Shown: positions 25,456 through 34,320 of the stretch, piece after piece | Numbering within the stretch: the stretch's first letter is position 1 | Layout of the letters: the number at the start of each line of letters is the position of its first letter | NCBI GenBank assembly: GCA_964432985.1 | Contig: CAYSPT010000026.1 | Location: forward strand, 1-64,000 | Source: CAYSPT01 sp964432985 | GTDB lineage: Bacteria > Muiribacteriota > CAYSPT01 | Length of the DNA: 64,000 bases | Direction of reading: 5' to 3' | Translations under genes and position numbers: made by a program | The notes under the pieces: model-generated | What the model was told of the DNA's origin: nothing | The model's database searches: none | Seen by the model: only the letters and a program-made list of their open reading frames with translations

Positions 25456-25992
25456 CTAGAAATTGAAGTCGACAAAATAATACTCTTCTTCCTTCTTTTC
25501 TCCGTCCTGACCTTCCTGGCCTTCCTGGCTTTGCTTAAATTCCTCCAGCACGTCTTTCATCTGCTCGGCGGCTTCCCGCTGTTTATCCTGCTGCTTTTTC
25601 ACTTCATCCACCGATTCAAGGAGACCTCCCACTGCGTCTTGAACACTCTTGTCCCCTGTTTTAGCCTCCCATTTCTCGTAATCGACGTAGAAGTATGGAG
25701 GATCGTTACCTTCGGCCGGGTGGAGGTCGCACCCAAAGGGAAACGGGCTTTGCTCGGCAAGATAATCTTCTTCTTTGAGCGCCTTGATGACATCTTCGGC
25801 GGTGTACTCCGGTGGGTAGTTCCCCTTGAGAGTACAGCGGAGCATGATCTGCTTGTTGATGATCTGACAGTTGTACTCGTCCCTTACGATAGTTACCCTG
25901 TTGATTATGTCATCGAACATATTCATGCTGGAAGCGGTAAAATAGCCGGCTGCCATAAGCGGCATGAGCTTCATCAGCATCACACCAATCAT
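25456..25992 (-). CDS. Hypothetical protein with hydrophobic N-terminus and acidic coiled-coil tail
   Basis: The start codon overlaps the stop of the 25989-27944 gene (ATGA type), so the two are translationally coupled, with AGGGGGTG as ribosome site. The 178-residue product has a Met-rich hydrophobic N-terminus (MIGVMLMKLMPLMAAGYFTA), a compact domain with a Cys pair (YNCQIINKQIMLRCTL) and a Gln/Glu-rich helical tail ending EEEYYFVDFNF. The N-terminal shape recalls pseudopilins, but no peptidase-cleavage Gly-Phe-Thr-x-x-E motif is present. I do not recognise it. It must act with the PqqD/M50-like/CNB protein. Confidence 0.6.
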   Translation of the reverse strand: MIGVMLMKLMPLMAAGYFTASSMNMFDDIINRVTIVRDEYNCQIINKQIMLRCTLKGNYPPEYTAEDVIKALKEEDYLAEQSPFPFGCDLHPAEGNDPPYFYVDYEKWEAKTGDKSVQDAVGGLLESVDEVKKQQDKQREAAEQMKDVLEEFKQSQEGQEGQDGEKKEEEYYFVDFNF

Positions 25993-27944
25993 GACGCAAC
26001 ACCCCCTTCAGGTACTGCCTTCCCAACCCGTGCTTCGGCCGTCTTTTGAAGGGCCGACAGGGCGGTGCTCCGGGACAGGCACAAACGGGCAAAGTCTTCA
26101 TGGAGAAGAGTAAATACGGTTATATCCGTTTCTGCGGACACATCGGCGGTACAGGGAACCGAGCGCAGAAGGCTTATCTCACCGAAAAAATCTCCCCGTT
26201 CGAGCTCTGCCAAAATTTTATCGCCATCACTGACCACTACCTGCCCTTCGTAGAGCAGGAAAAGGGAGTCGTTTGACTGCCCTTTGGTTAATATCTGCTG
26301 CCCTCTTGTATACTGCTTCCCCTGGAAATGGGCCGAGGCTTCCATGAGCTCACGGTCCACCCAATCCGCGAAAAGAGAGGATTTTTTAAGAAATGCACAC
26401 ACCTGGATGGCTCGGCGGATAGTGTTGGCGCCCACCTCTGCCAGCAGGAGGTCATCAAAAGCTTGCTTTGGCAATATATATAACTCGGTCGGCTCACTGG
26501 CCGCCACGCTGGCGGTCCGCCTGACCTTCTCCAGAAGCGCGATTTCACCGAAGATGTCGCCGGCTCCCAGGGACGCTACCTTTACCGGATCTCCAACTTC
26601 GTTTTCTTTGAGGATAGCCACTTCACCGCTATAGATAAAATACAGGGAGCGGCCCATTTCTCCTTCCACGACAATCTTTTTACCCGGATTTACCGTTGCA
26701 TACTGTACTGTTTCAGCCAGAGTATTGATTGAATTATCGGGAATCTGTGACAGGAGCGGGGTGTTACGGAGAAACTGAGCCACCTGCTCTATCGGATACG
26801 GAGACGGCTCGGTCTTTACACTTTCGGTGGCAGGTAGTAAAGCGCGCTTCCCACGCGCCAAACCTCCCACGACCAGCCGTATCATGAATCCTATAATTAC
26901 CAGCACCCACAGAATGCTGGCAACGATAGCCACCGCCGGAAGGATTATGGAATGTCCCTCGATGGAAGCCCTGGTCAATTTGGGCACGAAATAGGTAACA
27001 ACCCCTCGGGACACCACAATGAGATGCGTCAGCCAGACGATGCCGTAAGCTGCGTACACGAGAAAATACGTCTGGTTCCGAATCGAGCTGCCCCACTCGA
27101 AAATCTGGCCAATGGCTTTTTTCTTTAAAAAGGTCACTGCTGAAAGCCCCAGGTTACGGTCTTTCTGAAACACCGCTGCCACAAGCCTGGGTACCAGGTT
27201 GTATCCGAAGGGATTGGCCTCCGTAAGCAGGGCCACCAGCGAAGAGGGAATCATCGTGGGCACTGCCATGACATTGGACATGGTCAGGATCAAACAAGAA
27301 ACTGCCAGCCGGCAGAGCGTGCAGACCACTTCTCCTAAACGCCCGGCCATTATGGTGTCAACCTCGTCAAAATCCCAGCAGAAAAAAACCAGTTGAAAAT
27401 GAAAATCCGGTTTTCTGACCTGAATTCGCAAAAGCTTGCAGACCAGCGCTCCAACCAGTCCGTCCAGAGTGAGCTGGGCACAAGTGAGCAGCCAGAAAAG
27501 AAGGATTCTGTCCCAGGTATCCGGAATATCAATGGGGCGTGTAAACAAGCAGAAAAGCCCTGATACACAGATCAAGGCCGATATAGCTCCAACTCCGTAC
27601 AAGATTGGACGGGACACGGAAGGAAGAACGACGATGGGCGTTTTCTCGGGCGGGCGGTCAGGAAAGACAGACTTTACATCCACCAGGATACCCCGGGCGA
27701 GCCCCATTTCTACTACTTCACGGAAACGGGCGGGGGTGATGTTCGCCGAGGTGGTCTCAGCGATCTTCTTCAGAGCCTCCAGCGGCTGATGGGCTTCGGT
27801 GAATATCGAAACTATAATTTCTTCTTCGGCTGGCAGAACCAGATGTTCACCTTCGCCCGGCGACCTGATGATCACCTCTTTTTTTAATCGTCGAAGCACC
27901 ACTCCACGTGCAAGAATAAGTTGGTCCTTTTGATGTTCACTCAT
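25989..27944 (-). CDS. PqqD-like + catalytically degenerate M50-like membrane domain + two CNB domains
   Basis: The 651-residue product is modular. Residues 10-90 resemble a PqqD-like winged helix (ILARGVVLRRLKKEVIIRS). Residues about 110-390 hold six to seven membrane helices whose order resembles M50-type peptide metalloproteases. Where HExxH would stand the sequence reads LTLDGLVGALV, and the usual NPF(x)nD(G) region is ANPFGYNLVPRL, so the metal site appears lost. Two cyclic-nucleotide-binding domains follow (about 415-520 and 535-640). The first keeps the Arg of the phosphate-binding cassette (GEIALLEKVRRTASV) and the second has Cys there (GEISLLRSVPCTADV). It begins an operon with 25456 and 23743. 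Role inferred: a membrane-bound sensor, not an active protease. Confidence 0.7.
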   Translation of the reverse strand: MSEHQKDQLILARGVVLRRLKKEVIIRSPGEGEHLVLPAEEEIIVSIFTEAHQPLEALKKIAETTSANITPARFREVVEMGLARGILVDVKSVFPDRPPEKTPIVVLPSVSRPILYGVGAISALICVSGLFCLFTRPIDIPDTWDRILLFWLLTCAQLTLDGLVGALVCKLLRIQVRKPDFHFQLVFFCWDFDEVDTIMAGRLGEVVCTLCRLAVSCLILTMSNVMAVPTMIPSSLVALLTEANPFGYNLVPRLVAAVFQKDRNLGLSAVTFLKKKAIGQIFEWGSSIRNQTYFLVYAAYGIVWLTHLIVVSRGVVTYFVPKLTRASIEGHSIILPAVAIVASILWVLVIIGFMIRLVVGGLARGKRALLPATESVKTEPSPYPIEQVAQFLRNTPLLSQIPDNSINTLAETVQYATVNPGKKIVVEGEMGRSLYFIYSGEVAILKENEVGDPVKVASLGAGDIFGEIALLEKVRRTASVAASEPTELYILPKQAFDDLLLAEVGANTIRRAIQVCAFLKKSSLFADWVDRELMEASAHFQGKQYTRGQQILTKGQSNDSLFLLYEGQVVVSDGDKILAELERGDFFGEISLLRSVPCTADVSAETDITVFTLLHEDFARLCLSRSTALSALQKTAEARVGKAVPEGGVAS

Positions 27945-28271
27945 TTTTACCAGCCTCCCCCCAGCTGAAGAGACCTATCTAGGGTATAGTATATTCTATT
28001 TATAAGACTATATTAATTGCATTTTATCAAATTGACTTCAAAATGACAAAATTAATTTCCAGAGTCAATTTAAATACGATACATCACCGGTGTCAATATT
28101 TACCCTTTGAGTATGATCATAATGTATAAATTTCACCACTGTCTAAACAAAAGCACCCGGAAAAATGTACAGCGCAGTTATTTTTCTGCGGCTGCTGAAA
28201 AGTATGATAAAACCCACAGTATCCCACTTTTCATAGAGTTGTTACGACAAATTTAATCAACTCCTATCTGC
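27945..28271. other. AT-rich intergenic region between divergent units
   Basis: This stretch is visibly AT-rich compared with its neighbours, contains no open frame with a ribosome site, and probably holds the promoters for the minus-strand operon and the plus-strand small ORF. TATAAA- and TAATAT-like hexamers occur around 27985-28015 on the minus strand, but none pairs with a convincing -35 element. Confidence 0.4.
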
Positions 28272-28553
28272 TTGGCATGGCACGTGCCGTATGTTAGTGC
28301 GGAAACTACAGTTTCTGAATTACTACAGCGTGTTTTGGTGGACCGAGCGGGAAGAGAGAACGCCATGATTGCCAAGGGCTATAAAGCTATGTTAGCTCAA
28401 GAGACATTTCTGGTTTATCTTTACGGCACCGACGAAGAAATACGTCATTTTCTGTCCCTGCGCGCCGCTCAAGCAGGCAGGGAAAAAGCCATCTCCCGTC
28501 TGATCAATAAAATCATGGCACGGACCAATCCGGAGCCTGATGAGCACCATTGA
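28272..28553 (+). CDS. Small hypothetical protein, start uncertain
   Basis: A 93-residue frame begins with TTG at 28272 or GTG at 28284 and lacks a convincing ribosome site; an ATG at 28365 gives a 63-residue form. The sequence is helical and charged with no hydrophobic anchor (ETFLVYLYGTDEEIRHFLSL). I do not recognise it. It lies between an AT-rich region and the receiver gene on the same strand. It may be a remnant of a longer gene. Confidence 0.35.
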   Translation: MAWHVPYVSAETTVSELLQRVLVDRAGRENAMIAKGYKAMLAQETFLVYLYGTDEEIRHFLSLRAAQAGREKAISRLINKIMARTNPEPDEHH

Positions 28554-28742
28554 AGTGTTTCCTTTTCACAATTTACATTATTGCTTTTTTTCTATTGTTA
28601 TGTGTTGATAGAACCAGAGTGATGCGTTAAGGTATTGCCCCAGCGTCCGGGAGACAGTATCCCGGACGTTTCTGCGCGGGAGACGCTTCTTTTATTTCGG
28701 CTGTCCCGTGTCCACTTGATAGGAAAGGAGGTTGTTACCATT

Positions 28743-29105
28743 ATGAGCAGGAAATACTCCATTCTGGTCATAGACGATGACCGGGATGATCTCGAAGTCA
28801 TTACCACCGATTTGAAAGACCGTGGGCACGATGTAAACGGCTATCTCTACGTCAACGAGTTTTTCAACATGCTAAGGGTCGAGAAACCTGATGCCGTTCT
28901 GGTTGACATGGTCAATCATGAATTGCCGGGATGGGAAATATGTCAAAAAGTAAAAGGTGCGTTTGATACAGATATCAAAGTTATCGCCATGTCCGGGATC
29001 CTCGATGACGAGGACATCGACAGAATGAAAATCAAAGCTGATGAGTATCTCGTAAAACCGGTTACCGTCCATGACGTAGAGAAAGCGCTGAAAAATAACC
29101 AGTAA
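28743..29105 (+). CDS. Stand-alone response-regulator receiver domain
   Basis: The ATG at 28743 has GGAGG twelve bases upstream. The 120-residue protein is a single receiver domain. It has D11-D12-D13 for metal, D55 as phospho-acceptor (AVLVDMVNHELPG), S84 as the switch residue (IAMSG) and K105 (YLVKPV). There is no output domain, so it would act by protein contact or as a phosphate sink in a phosphorelay. No histidine kinase is in the window. A TPR- and HEAT-rich neighbourhood suggests a signalling role but gives no partner. Confidence 0.85.
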   Translation: MSRKYSILVIDDDRDDLEVITTDLKDRGHDVNGYLYVNEFFNMLRVEKPDAVLVDMVNHELPGWEICQKVKGAFDTDIKVIAMSGILDDEDIDRMKIKADEYLVKPVTVHDVEKALKNNQ

Positions 29106-29122
29106 CGGTACTTTTTCCCGGA

Positions 29123-29383
29123 TTACAGTTTTGCCAGAAGCTGAAGCCCCAGTATTATCGCCATAACCACGGCAATTCCAACCACCATCATCACGACCGG
29201 GTTGTTGATGCCGCCGAAAGCTATTGCTCCGATCGTCACCACAATACATGCGGAAAATAGAGCCAGCAAAGCCCCCTGGGAAAGCGTTTGGAGAGATCGC
29301 TTTCTCTTCCGTTGCTTTTCAAATTCCTGATCATACTCGTGATAGTACTCGTATTCTTTTTCGTCATCCTTGCCGTCGATCAT
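29123..29383 (-). CDS. Small membrane protein with two predicted helices
   Basis: The start at 29383 (MIDGKDDEKEYEYY) is favoured by AAGAGGG upstream; the open frame extends ten codons further. The 86-residue product has a very charged, Tyr-rich N-terminus (residues 1-30) and two membrane helices near residues 37-58 and 63-86. I recognise no family. It is convergent with the receiver gene. Confidence 0.5.
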   Translation of the reverse strand: MIDGKDDEKEYEYYHEYDQEFEKQRKRKRSLQTLSQGALLALFSACIVVTIGAIAFGGINNPVVMMVVGIAVVMAIILGLQLLAKL

Positions 29384-29448
29384 TACAACCCTCTTTACCA
29401 TGAAAAACCGCACACAACTTCAGTCAATCCGATGACGATGAGTGCTGA

Positions 29449-30543
29449 TCATACATCGTTGTTTTTTTGGGGACCGTCTTCCCGTTCGCGAATTGTCTTG
29501 ATTGCTTTCCTGGCCGCGTCCTTGACTTCGCCGGAAATATCGTGGCGGATGACATTGTGCAGATCAAATATTACTTCTTCGCTGCCGTTCTCTTCAAAAG
29601 CCTTCACCAATGCCAGCTTAACAGGCTGTTTGCCGGAAAAAAGCAAATTTCGCAACTTTTGGATGGTGCCACAAGAGCCAGTACTGACCAGGTGTTCGAT
29701 TACCATAGTGGCTTTTTCCAGCACAAAGGGATCGACTTCATCAGCCAGACGAGCAATGAGCACATCAACGTACCGCTCCCCGTCAAGCAGACCTACCGCT
29801 TCAATAGTATAGGCACGTATGTTGGGATCATTGTCTTCAAGAAATTTGATGAGTCGGTGTGACAGTTCCACATCACCTGTTTTGCCCAGTGACCGGATGA
29901 CATTCCGTTTGACTTCTGTCGAACGGTCATCCAGAGCGGAGAGAAGCGTTGACATAGCTTGAAAACCACCGATTTCCCCCAGAGCGTATGCAGCTGAGGC
30001 CCGATGCCATTTATCCTCGTATGTCGTGAGCATTTTTTTGAGATGGGACACCATTCTCAAACCGCCGAATTTCCACAAAGCCATAGCTACGTTGGCTTTA
30101 ACCCTGTTGTTGGTATCCTCCAGAAGTGGTGTCAACATAGCGACTGCCAGCGGATCTCCTATCTCGGCAACCGCTTCGACAGCATTTGCACGAACACGTG
30201 AGTTTTCATCTCTGAGCAAACTGGCCAGTATAATCAGCGCTTTTATATTTTTTGTCATACCCAGTGACACGGCAGCGGTAGCCCGGACATAGGGGCTTTG
30301 TTCTTTTTTCAGATGGGCTGAAAGAACTCCCAGAGTTGAGACCGTATTGAGATCACCCAAGGCTCGAATGACGCCCATCCTGATTTTCTCATTCTTCGAT
30401 TCCAGGCAGGGAATCATGAGCTCAGCAGCCTCGACAAGATTTGATTCTACCAGGAGGTTGATACCATCCAGTATAAGTTCTTCCTCACCGGACTCGATCA
30501 TTTCTTTGACTTTTTTATACTGTTCCGCCTCACGAGGATTCAC
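29449..30543 (-). CDS. HEAT-repeat (PBS-lyase-type) protein
   Basis: The 364-residue product starts with GTG. It consists almost entirely of short alpha-helical repeats of about 31 residues, in the pattern of armadillo/HEAT and PBS lyase HEAT repeats: RMGVIRALGDLNTVSTLGVL, VRANAVEAVAEIGDPLAVAML and WHRASAAYALGEIGGFQAM. There is no catalytic motif and no signal peptide. Such proteins are scaffolds or interaction platforms. The next gene upstream on the minus strand is lepB, 84 bp away. Confidence 0.8.
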   Translation of the reverse strand: MNPREAEQYKKVKEMIESGEEELILDGINLLVESNLVEAAELMIPCLESKNEKIRMGVIRALGDLNTVSTLGVLSAHLKKEQSPYVRATAAVSLGMTKNIKALIILASLLRDENSRVRANAVEAVAEIGDPLAVAMLTPLLEDTNNRVKANVAMALWKFGGLRMVSHLKKMLTTYEDKWHRASAAYALGEIGGFQAMSTLLSALDDRSTEVKRNVIRSLGKTGDVELSHRLIKFLEDNDPNIRAYTIEAVGLLDGERYVDVLIARLADEVDPFVLEKATMVIEHLVSTGSCGTIQKLRNLLFSGKQPVKLALVKAFEENGSEEVIFDLHNVIRHDISGEVKDAARKAIKTIREREDGPQKNNDV

Positions 30544-30627
30544 AGTGGTCTCCCCCTTATGCTTTTATTCTAGCACCGTAGAGGGCATTTGACAATTACC
30601 GAGCAAGAAATAACTGTGGCGACTACT

Positions 30628-31239
30628 TTACCTGCTGCGCAGCAGCCGCATTCGACGGGGGGGCCAATAGACGCAAACAGCCTTGCCCTTCACGTAATCG
30701 AGAGGCAAGGAACCCCAGAAACGGCTGTCCTGACTGTTGTAACGGTTGTCGCCCATCATGAAAATGCAGTCATCAGGGACAGTTATCGGACCGTAGTTAT
30801 CCATGAGATGAACCGGGAAAATCCTGGAATTTTTGTATTTTACTCCCGGACGTTCGTCAAAGGGATTTTCATTCACATACAGCACCCGGTCACGCATTTC
30901 AATGACATCTCCCGCAACGCCGACACATCGTTTGATAATGTCGACGTGAGGTTCTTCCCGTGATTTAAATACTATGATCTCACCCCGCCGGGGTGATCGG
31001 ATATAGTACAGGAACCGGTTGACAATCAGTTTGTCGTTTATGAGAAGTGTATCTTCCATCGAGCTGGATGGTATATAGAACATTTTAACCATAAAAATAT
31101 TGATAATCAGGGCTACGGCGAGAGCCAGTACCAGCACTTCGATGAGTTCCCGCACCGTCCGGGCACCACGAGTAAAAACCGTGTCTGGCCGAGCAGTCTG
31201 CTGAGCTTTATTTTTAAGTTCTTTTACTTTCCGCGGCAT
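30628..31239 (-). CDS. lepB: Signal peptidase I
   Basis: The 203-residue protein cleaves Sec and Tat signal peptides at the outer face of the inner membrane. One membrane anchor spans about residues 32-53. The nucleophile Ser60 lies in IPSSSMEDTL, and the general base Lys103 lies in VDIIKRCVGVAGDVIE. The later box GDNRYNSQDSRFWGSLP is intact. A -10 element lies so close to the ATG (31253-31248) that the mRNA leader would be very short or absent. Downstream is the HEAT-repeat gene. Confidence 0.93.
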   Translation of the reverse strand: MPRKVKELKNKAQQTARPDTVFTRGARTVRELIEVLVLALAVALIINIFMVKMFYIPSSSMEDTLLINDKLIVNRFLYYIRSPRRGEIIVFKSREEPHVDIIKRCVGVAGDVIEMRDRVLYVNENPFDERPGVKYKNSRIFPVHLMDNYGPITVPDDCIFMMGDNRYNSQDSRFWGSLPLDYVKGKAVCVYWPPRRMRLLRSR

Positions 31240-31247
31240 GATTGCTT

Positions 31248-31253
31248 ATTATA
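31248..31253 (-). promoter_or_regulatory. lepB: Extended -10 element for lepB, near-leaderless
   Basis: On the minus strand TGGTATAAT (TGnTATAAT) ends nine bases before the lepB ATG. Initiation about seven bases downstream would place +1 within two or three bases of the start codon. No strong ribosome site is visible, which agrees with leaderless initiation. Other promoters further upstream are not excluded. Confidence 0.45.
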
Positions 31254-31386
31254 CCACCATGCCCCCCATAAATCTGGACTTAATAAAGGATAATAGCGTA
31301 TAGTAATAACGTATAGTATTCATTGGAACCTGTAGCATATTTCTCTGCTAAAAGCGACCCGTAAAAGACGGGAGTTCACGTTAAAC

Positions 31387-32496
31387 ATGCGAAAATTTCT
31401 GAAAAAAGCAAGCATTGTCGTTATCACTGCGATGTTTTTTCTTTTTTTTCTCGAAACTGCCGACCGGATAATCTGTTCGGTGAAATTCAGGTCTGCCAGT
31501 TATCTTCTCTACCCGTTTTTTGAGAAGGGTTCTCTAAAAGTGCCTTCCGTTCGGCGGATCTATTACACGGAGATTGATGGGATAACCCGGGAAACAGCTC
31601 CCATGCCGGCGGAAAATCTCGCACCTTCGAAGAAATTGGGTATTACCTATAACAGTCATGGATTCAGAGGACTGGAATTTCAAACCGAAAAACCACCGGG
31701 AACAGTCAGAATTTTCTGTACTGGGGGATCGTCCACGTTCAGCTCGGAGTGCCCGGATGGTGCAACCTATGCCGATCAATTGGCGGTGCTTTTCAAAAAA
31801 CGAAACGGTACCGGAATCAACTATGAAGTAATCAACGCCGGGTTTGCCGGTTACAACACCGACAACATTATACCGCTGATTAAAACCCGGTTGACCCATC
31901 TGGCTCCGGACACCATCACGGTCTGTGAAGCTTTCAACGACATCGGCAGGATGACGCTTATACTCGATTCATTCTGGAAACGAACCTTCTGGAATGGACA
32001 CCGGCTCCTGTTCCAACGAAGTCTTCTTTACACCGATCTTCTTCTCTTGGGAGGACGACGAGGCATCGAATCAGCTGCCAGAGCAGCCTATTCCTCGGTA
32101 AGACAGAATGAATATGCAGAGAACTTGATCACTATAAGCCGGGCGATTCGAGCTGCGGGTGCGAAGCCTGTTTTCATTCTGCAACCGGTTTTACTCGCGG
32201 GACAGGCCGCTGATAAGACTTCGCTCAGCCACATGGTCGACCGCAATGAGGGAGCCTCATTGGAAAAGGAATTTCTCCAGACAATCTCCGGACTCCACCA
32301 CACGTTTCTGAATATCATGAAGGACGTAGCTCACGGGGAGAACGTCTTGCTGGTCGATCCCCGCAGAGCTTTCATGGACCACGACAACACTCCTTCGTTG
32401 TTCTATGATTATCTCCACCTGAGCCCAGCGGGCAGCAAGCTCATGGCCCAGGTACTGTTTGACACGCTCACTTCTGAGGACACCAATTCTCCCTGA
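31387..32496 (+). CDS. SGNH/GDSL-like hydrolase, membrane-anchored
   Basis: The 369-residue product has an N-terminal anchor (about residues 9-25, SIVVITAMFFLFFLE), then a SGNH hydrolase fold. Block I reads FCTGGSSTFSSECPDG and the C-terminal block V reads DYLHLSPAGSKLMA, giving the Asp-x-x-His pair. The middle CEAFNDIGRM probably carries the Asn. Proteins of this type are esterases or acetylesterases acting on envelope polysaccharides; the substrate is unknown. It shares shape but little sequence with the 42710-43942 gene. It is followed immediately by the 32522 gene. Confidence 0.72.
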   Translation: MRKFLKKASIVVITAMFFLFFLETADRIICSVKFRSASYLLYPFFEKGSLKVPSVRRIYYTEIDGITRETAPMPAENLAPSKKLGITYNSHGFRGLEFQTEKPPGTVRIFCTGGSSTFSSECPDGATYADQLAVLFKKRNGTGINYEVINAGFAGYNTDNIIPLIKTRLTHLAPDTITVCEAFNDIGRMTLILDSFWKRTFWNGHRLLFQRSLLYTDLLLLGGRRGIESAARAAYSSVRQNEYAENLITISRAIRAAGAKPVFILQPVLLAGQAADKTSLSHMVDRNEGASLEKEFLQTISGLHHTFLNIMKDVAHGENVLLVDPRRAFMDHDNTPSLFYDYLHLSPAGSKLMAQVLFDTLTSEDTNSP

Positions 32497-32521
32497 ACCC
32501 TGTGGAGAAAGGAATGTTGGA

Positions 32522-34195
32522 ATGCGACACCACGTATCGCTGAGCAACTCCATTCTTGGCGTTTCGGTGCTGTCGGTGTTTACCGTGCTGGTGTCCGGGA
32601 CCATCCTGGGAATTTCCTATATTTCCGGAACACAAGCCCAACCGGCCACCAGTGAAGATCCGGTTTCTCCCACCCGGGTGTTTTCGCATCCTGCCGAAGT
32701 CGACAGCGAAACAATTACCTACCGCCTGGGTACGGGAGCAGGAGATGAAATGCCAGCGGGCACCTGGTGGCATTTTATAATCCCTGATAAGTTCAGAGGA
32801 CGAATACTTGAGCACGCCTTGTTGAGGTACCGTAAAAATCCCAAATATGCTCCTGTACCGTTGCATGCCTGGGACAAAAACAATGCTTATCTTCGTTTTC
32901 ACATCCATGATCCTCAGCACGATACCTGGGTCATGTGGGAAGATCAGTTCGGATCGGAGAAAAGAGCGGCTGTCAGGACAGCGGAAAATCCGAAAAAGAA
33001 CACCCTCTACAACTGCCCCGAACTGGTGGGATGGATAGAACCGGACATGGTTGCCCTGGAAAACCGGGGAGAGGGAGATGTATCCATGGCTGTGGCCACC
33101 ATCCACGAACTGACCCTGGTGTTTCTAGCCAATTTGCGTGACGGATACAACGCTTCTCCACAGCGTGTGTTCGATAAACCGGAAGTCATCAACTCTCAGT
33201 CTCTTCGCTACGTTGTTGACTCCCACCGGGGAGGAGAGATGCTGCCTGGAGAGCAATGGGACTTTGTAATTCCCGTATCCTGGCGGATAGCACCGATTCA
33301 GTACGCGGTATTGAAACACCGGAAAGACCCACGTTATGCCATTAACATTACAGCCGAAGGACTCGACCCCAACCCGGCTTATATACTGTTTCAAGCCCAT
33401 GATCCCGTCACTGGTTACTGGAAGACATGGGTGGACCGTTATGGAAGCGCCAAGTTCTCCGAGATCCGTGACGCCGAGAATCCCGAAGATGAAACCCTCC
33501 ACAATTGTATGAAGTGCCTCGGTATGATCAAGCCCGACCGCGTCAGCCTAAAAAATCTGGGACAGGATGATCCCCGATATTCAGTGGCCTCCATACACGA
33601 GGTAGAACTGGTATTCGTGCCGGATTTCGCCGGTTCCTATTTCATCCGGTCCATCTATACTGAGAACACAGCTTTTTTCGACCTGGACCGGGGATTCGTC
33701 GTGCCGGTATTCGGAGGGGGCCCACGGTGGCGGGGACAATTTAGAAATGCGGTCCCCCTGGGTATACGTAACCGAACCCGGTCGGCTGCGATCGGCACGT
33801 TACCCGAACGTCACCGGTTTTCTCTCAACTTTGCACCACCGGAGCCAGTCCGGCTGGACACCATGGGACGGCTGCATATACGGCTGCCTGCAGGAGAAGA
33901 GTTCGTATACTTAGAACTGGCAGTTGGAGACCTGGACCTGACCGTGCCCCATACTAACAAGGACGGTTCACTGGGACGTCTGGGACGGGCGGAAATCAAC
34001 ATTGTGTTCCGCAACAGCAATGACCCGGGGCGGGAACATTACCTGGTCACGCGTGGGAATGTCGGCAAAGCAGGCTTGATCGCCGCCGCTCCGCCACACC
34101 GAGAGTTCACTACCCTTCCCGGAGATGAGATCATCGTCGAATCCATGTACGACGTGGCTTTTCTCATGGGATTCCGCTTGACCATGCGCAAATGA
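32522..34195 (+). CDS. Membrane-anchored protein with an internal duplication
   Basis: The ATG at 32522 has GGAGAAAGGAATG upstream; 20-odd further codons overlap the SGNH gene and are not needed. The 557-residue product has an anchor or signal (about residues 8-30). Two homologous units of about 155 residues follow, at about residues 45-205 and 208-370. Corresponding segments are EMPAGTWWHFIIP and EMLPGEQWDFVIP, TLYNCPELVGWIEPD and TLHNCMKCLGMIKPD, and VATIHELTLVF and VASIHEVELVF. A C-terminal beta-rich domain follows. I do not recognise it. The units have conserved Cys and are probably beta-sandwich modules, outside the cytoplasm. Confidence 0.65.
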   Translation: MRHHVSLSNSILGVSVLSVFTVLVSGTILGISYISGTQAQPATSEDPVSPTRVFSHPAEVDSETITYRLGTGAGDEMPAGTWWHFIIPDKFRGRILEHALLRYRKNPKYAPVPLHAWDKNNAYLRFHIHDPQHDTWVMWEDQFGSEKRAAVRTAENPKKNTLYNCPELVGWIEPDMVALENRGEGDVSMAVATIHELTLVFLANLRDGYNASPQRVFDKPEVINSQSLRYVVDSHRGGEMLPGEQWDFVIPVSWRIAPIQYAVLKHRKDPRYAINITAEGLDPNPAYILFQAHDPVTGYWKTWVDRYGSAKFSEIRDAENPEDETLHNCMKCLGMIKPDRVSLKNLGQDDPRYSVASIHEVELVFVPDFAGSYFIRSIYTENTAFFDLDRGFVVPVFGGGPRWRGQFRNAVPLGIRNRTRSAAIGTLPERHRFSLNFAPPEPVRLDTMGRLHIRLPAGEEFVYLELAVGDLDLTVPHTNKDGSLGRLGRAEINIVFRNSNDPGREHYLVTRGNVGKAGLIAAAPPHREFTTLPGDEIIVESMYDVAFLMGFRLTMRK

Positions 34196-34282
34196 CTGTG
34201 TGTCCATGATTATGCTTCGATGACCATGCGCCCAAAACTATGCGCAAATGACTGTGTGTCCATGATTATGCTTCGATGACCA
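34184..34282 (+). repeat. Two direct 43-bp repeats at the 3' end of the 32522 gene
   Basis: Copies at 34184-34226 and 34240-34282 are essentially identical and separated by 13 bp (56-bp period). The first copy includes the last codons and stop of the upstream gene (ATGCGCAAATGA). It is the product of a local tandem duplication; no function is evident. Confidence 0.85.
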
Positions 34283-34320
34283 TAAGTTATACCTTTGCGT
34301 ACACCGAAAAAATGAGCGGG

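Noticed and set aside
27945..28271. Promoter of the CNB operon
   Set aside because: Several AT-rich hexamers occur but none has an acceptable partner at 16-18 bases; I report the region without a specific call.
32468..33106. Long minus-strand open frame within the 32522 gene
   Set aside because: It is antisense to a gene with clear repeat homology and signal peptide, has no ribosome site and no recognisable features; many similar shadow frames occur in the window.
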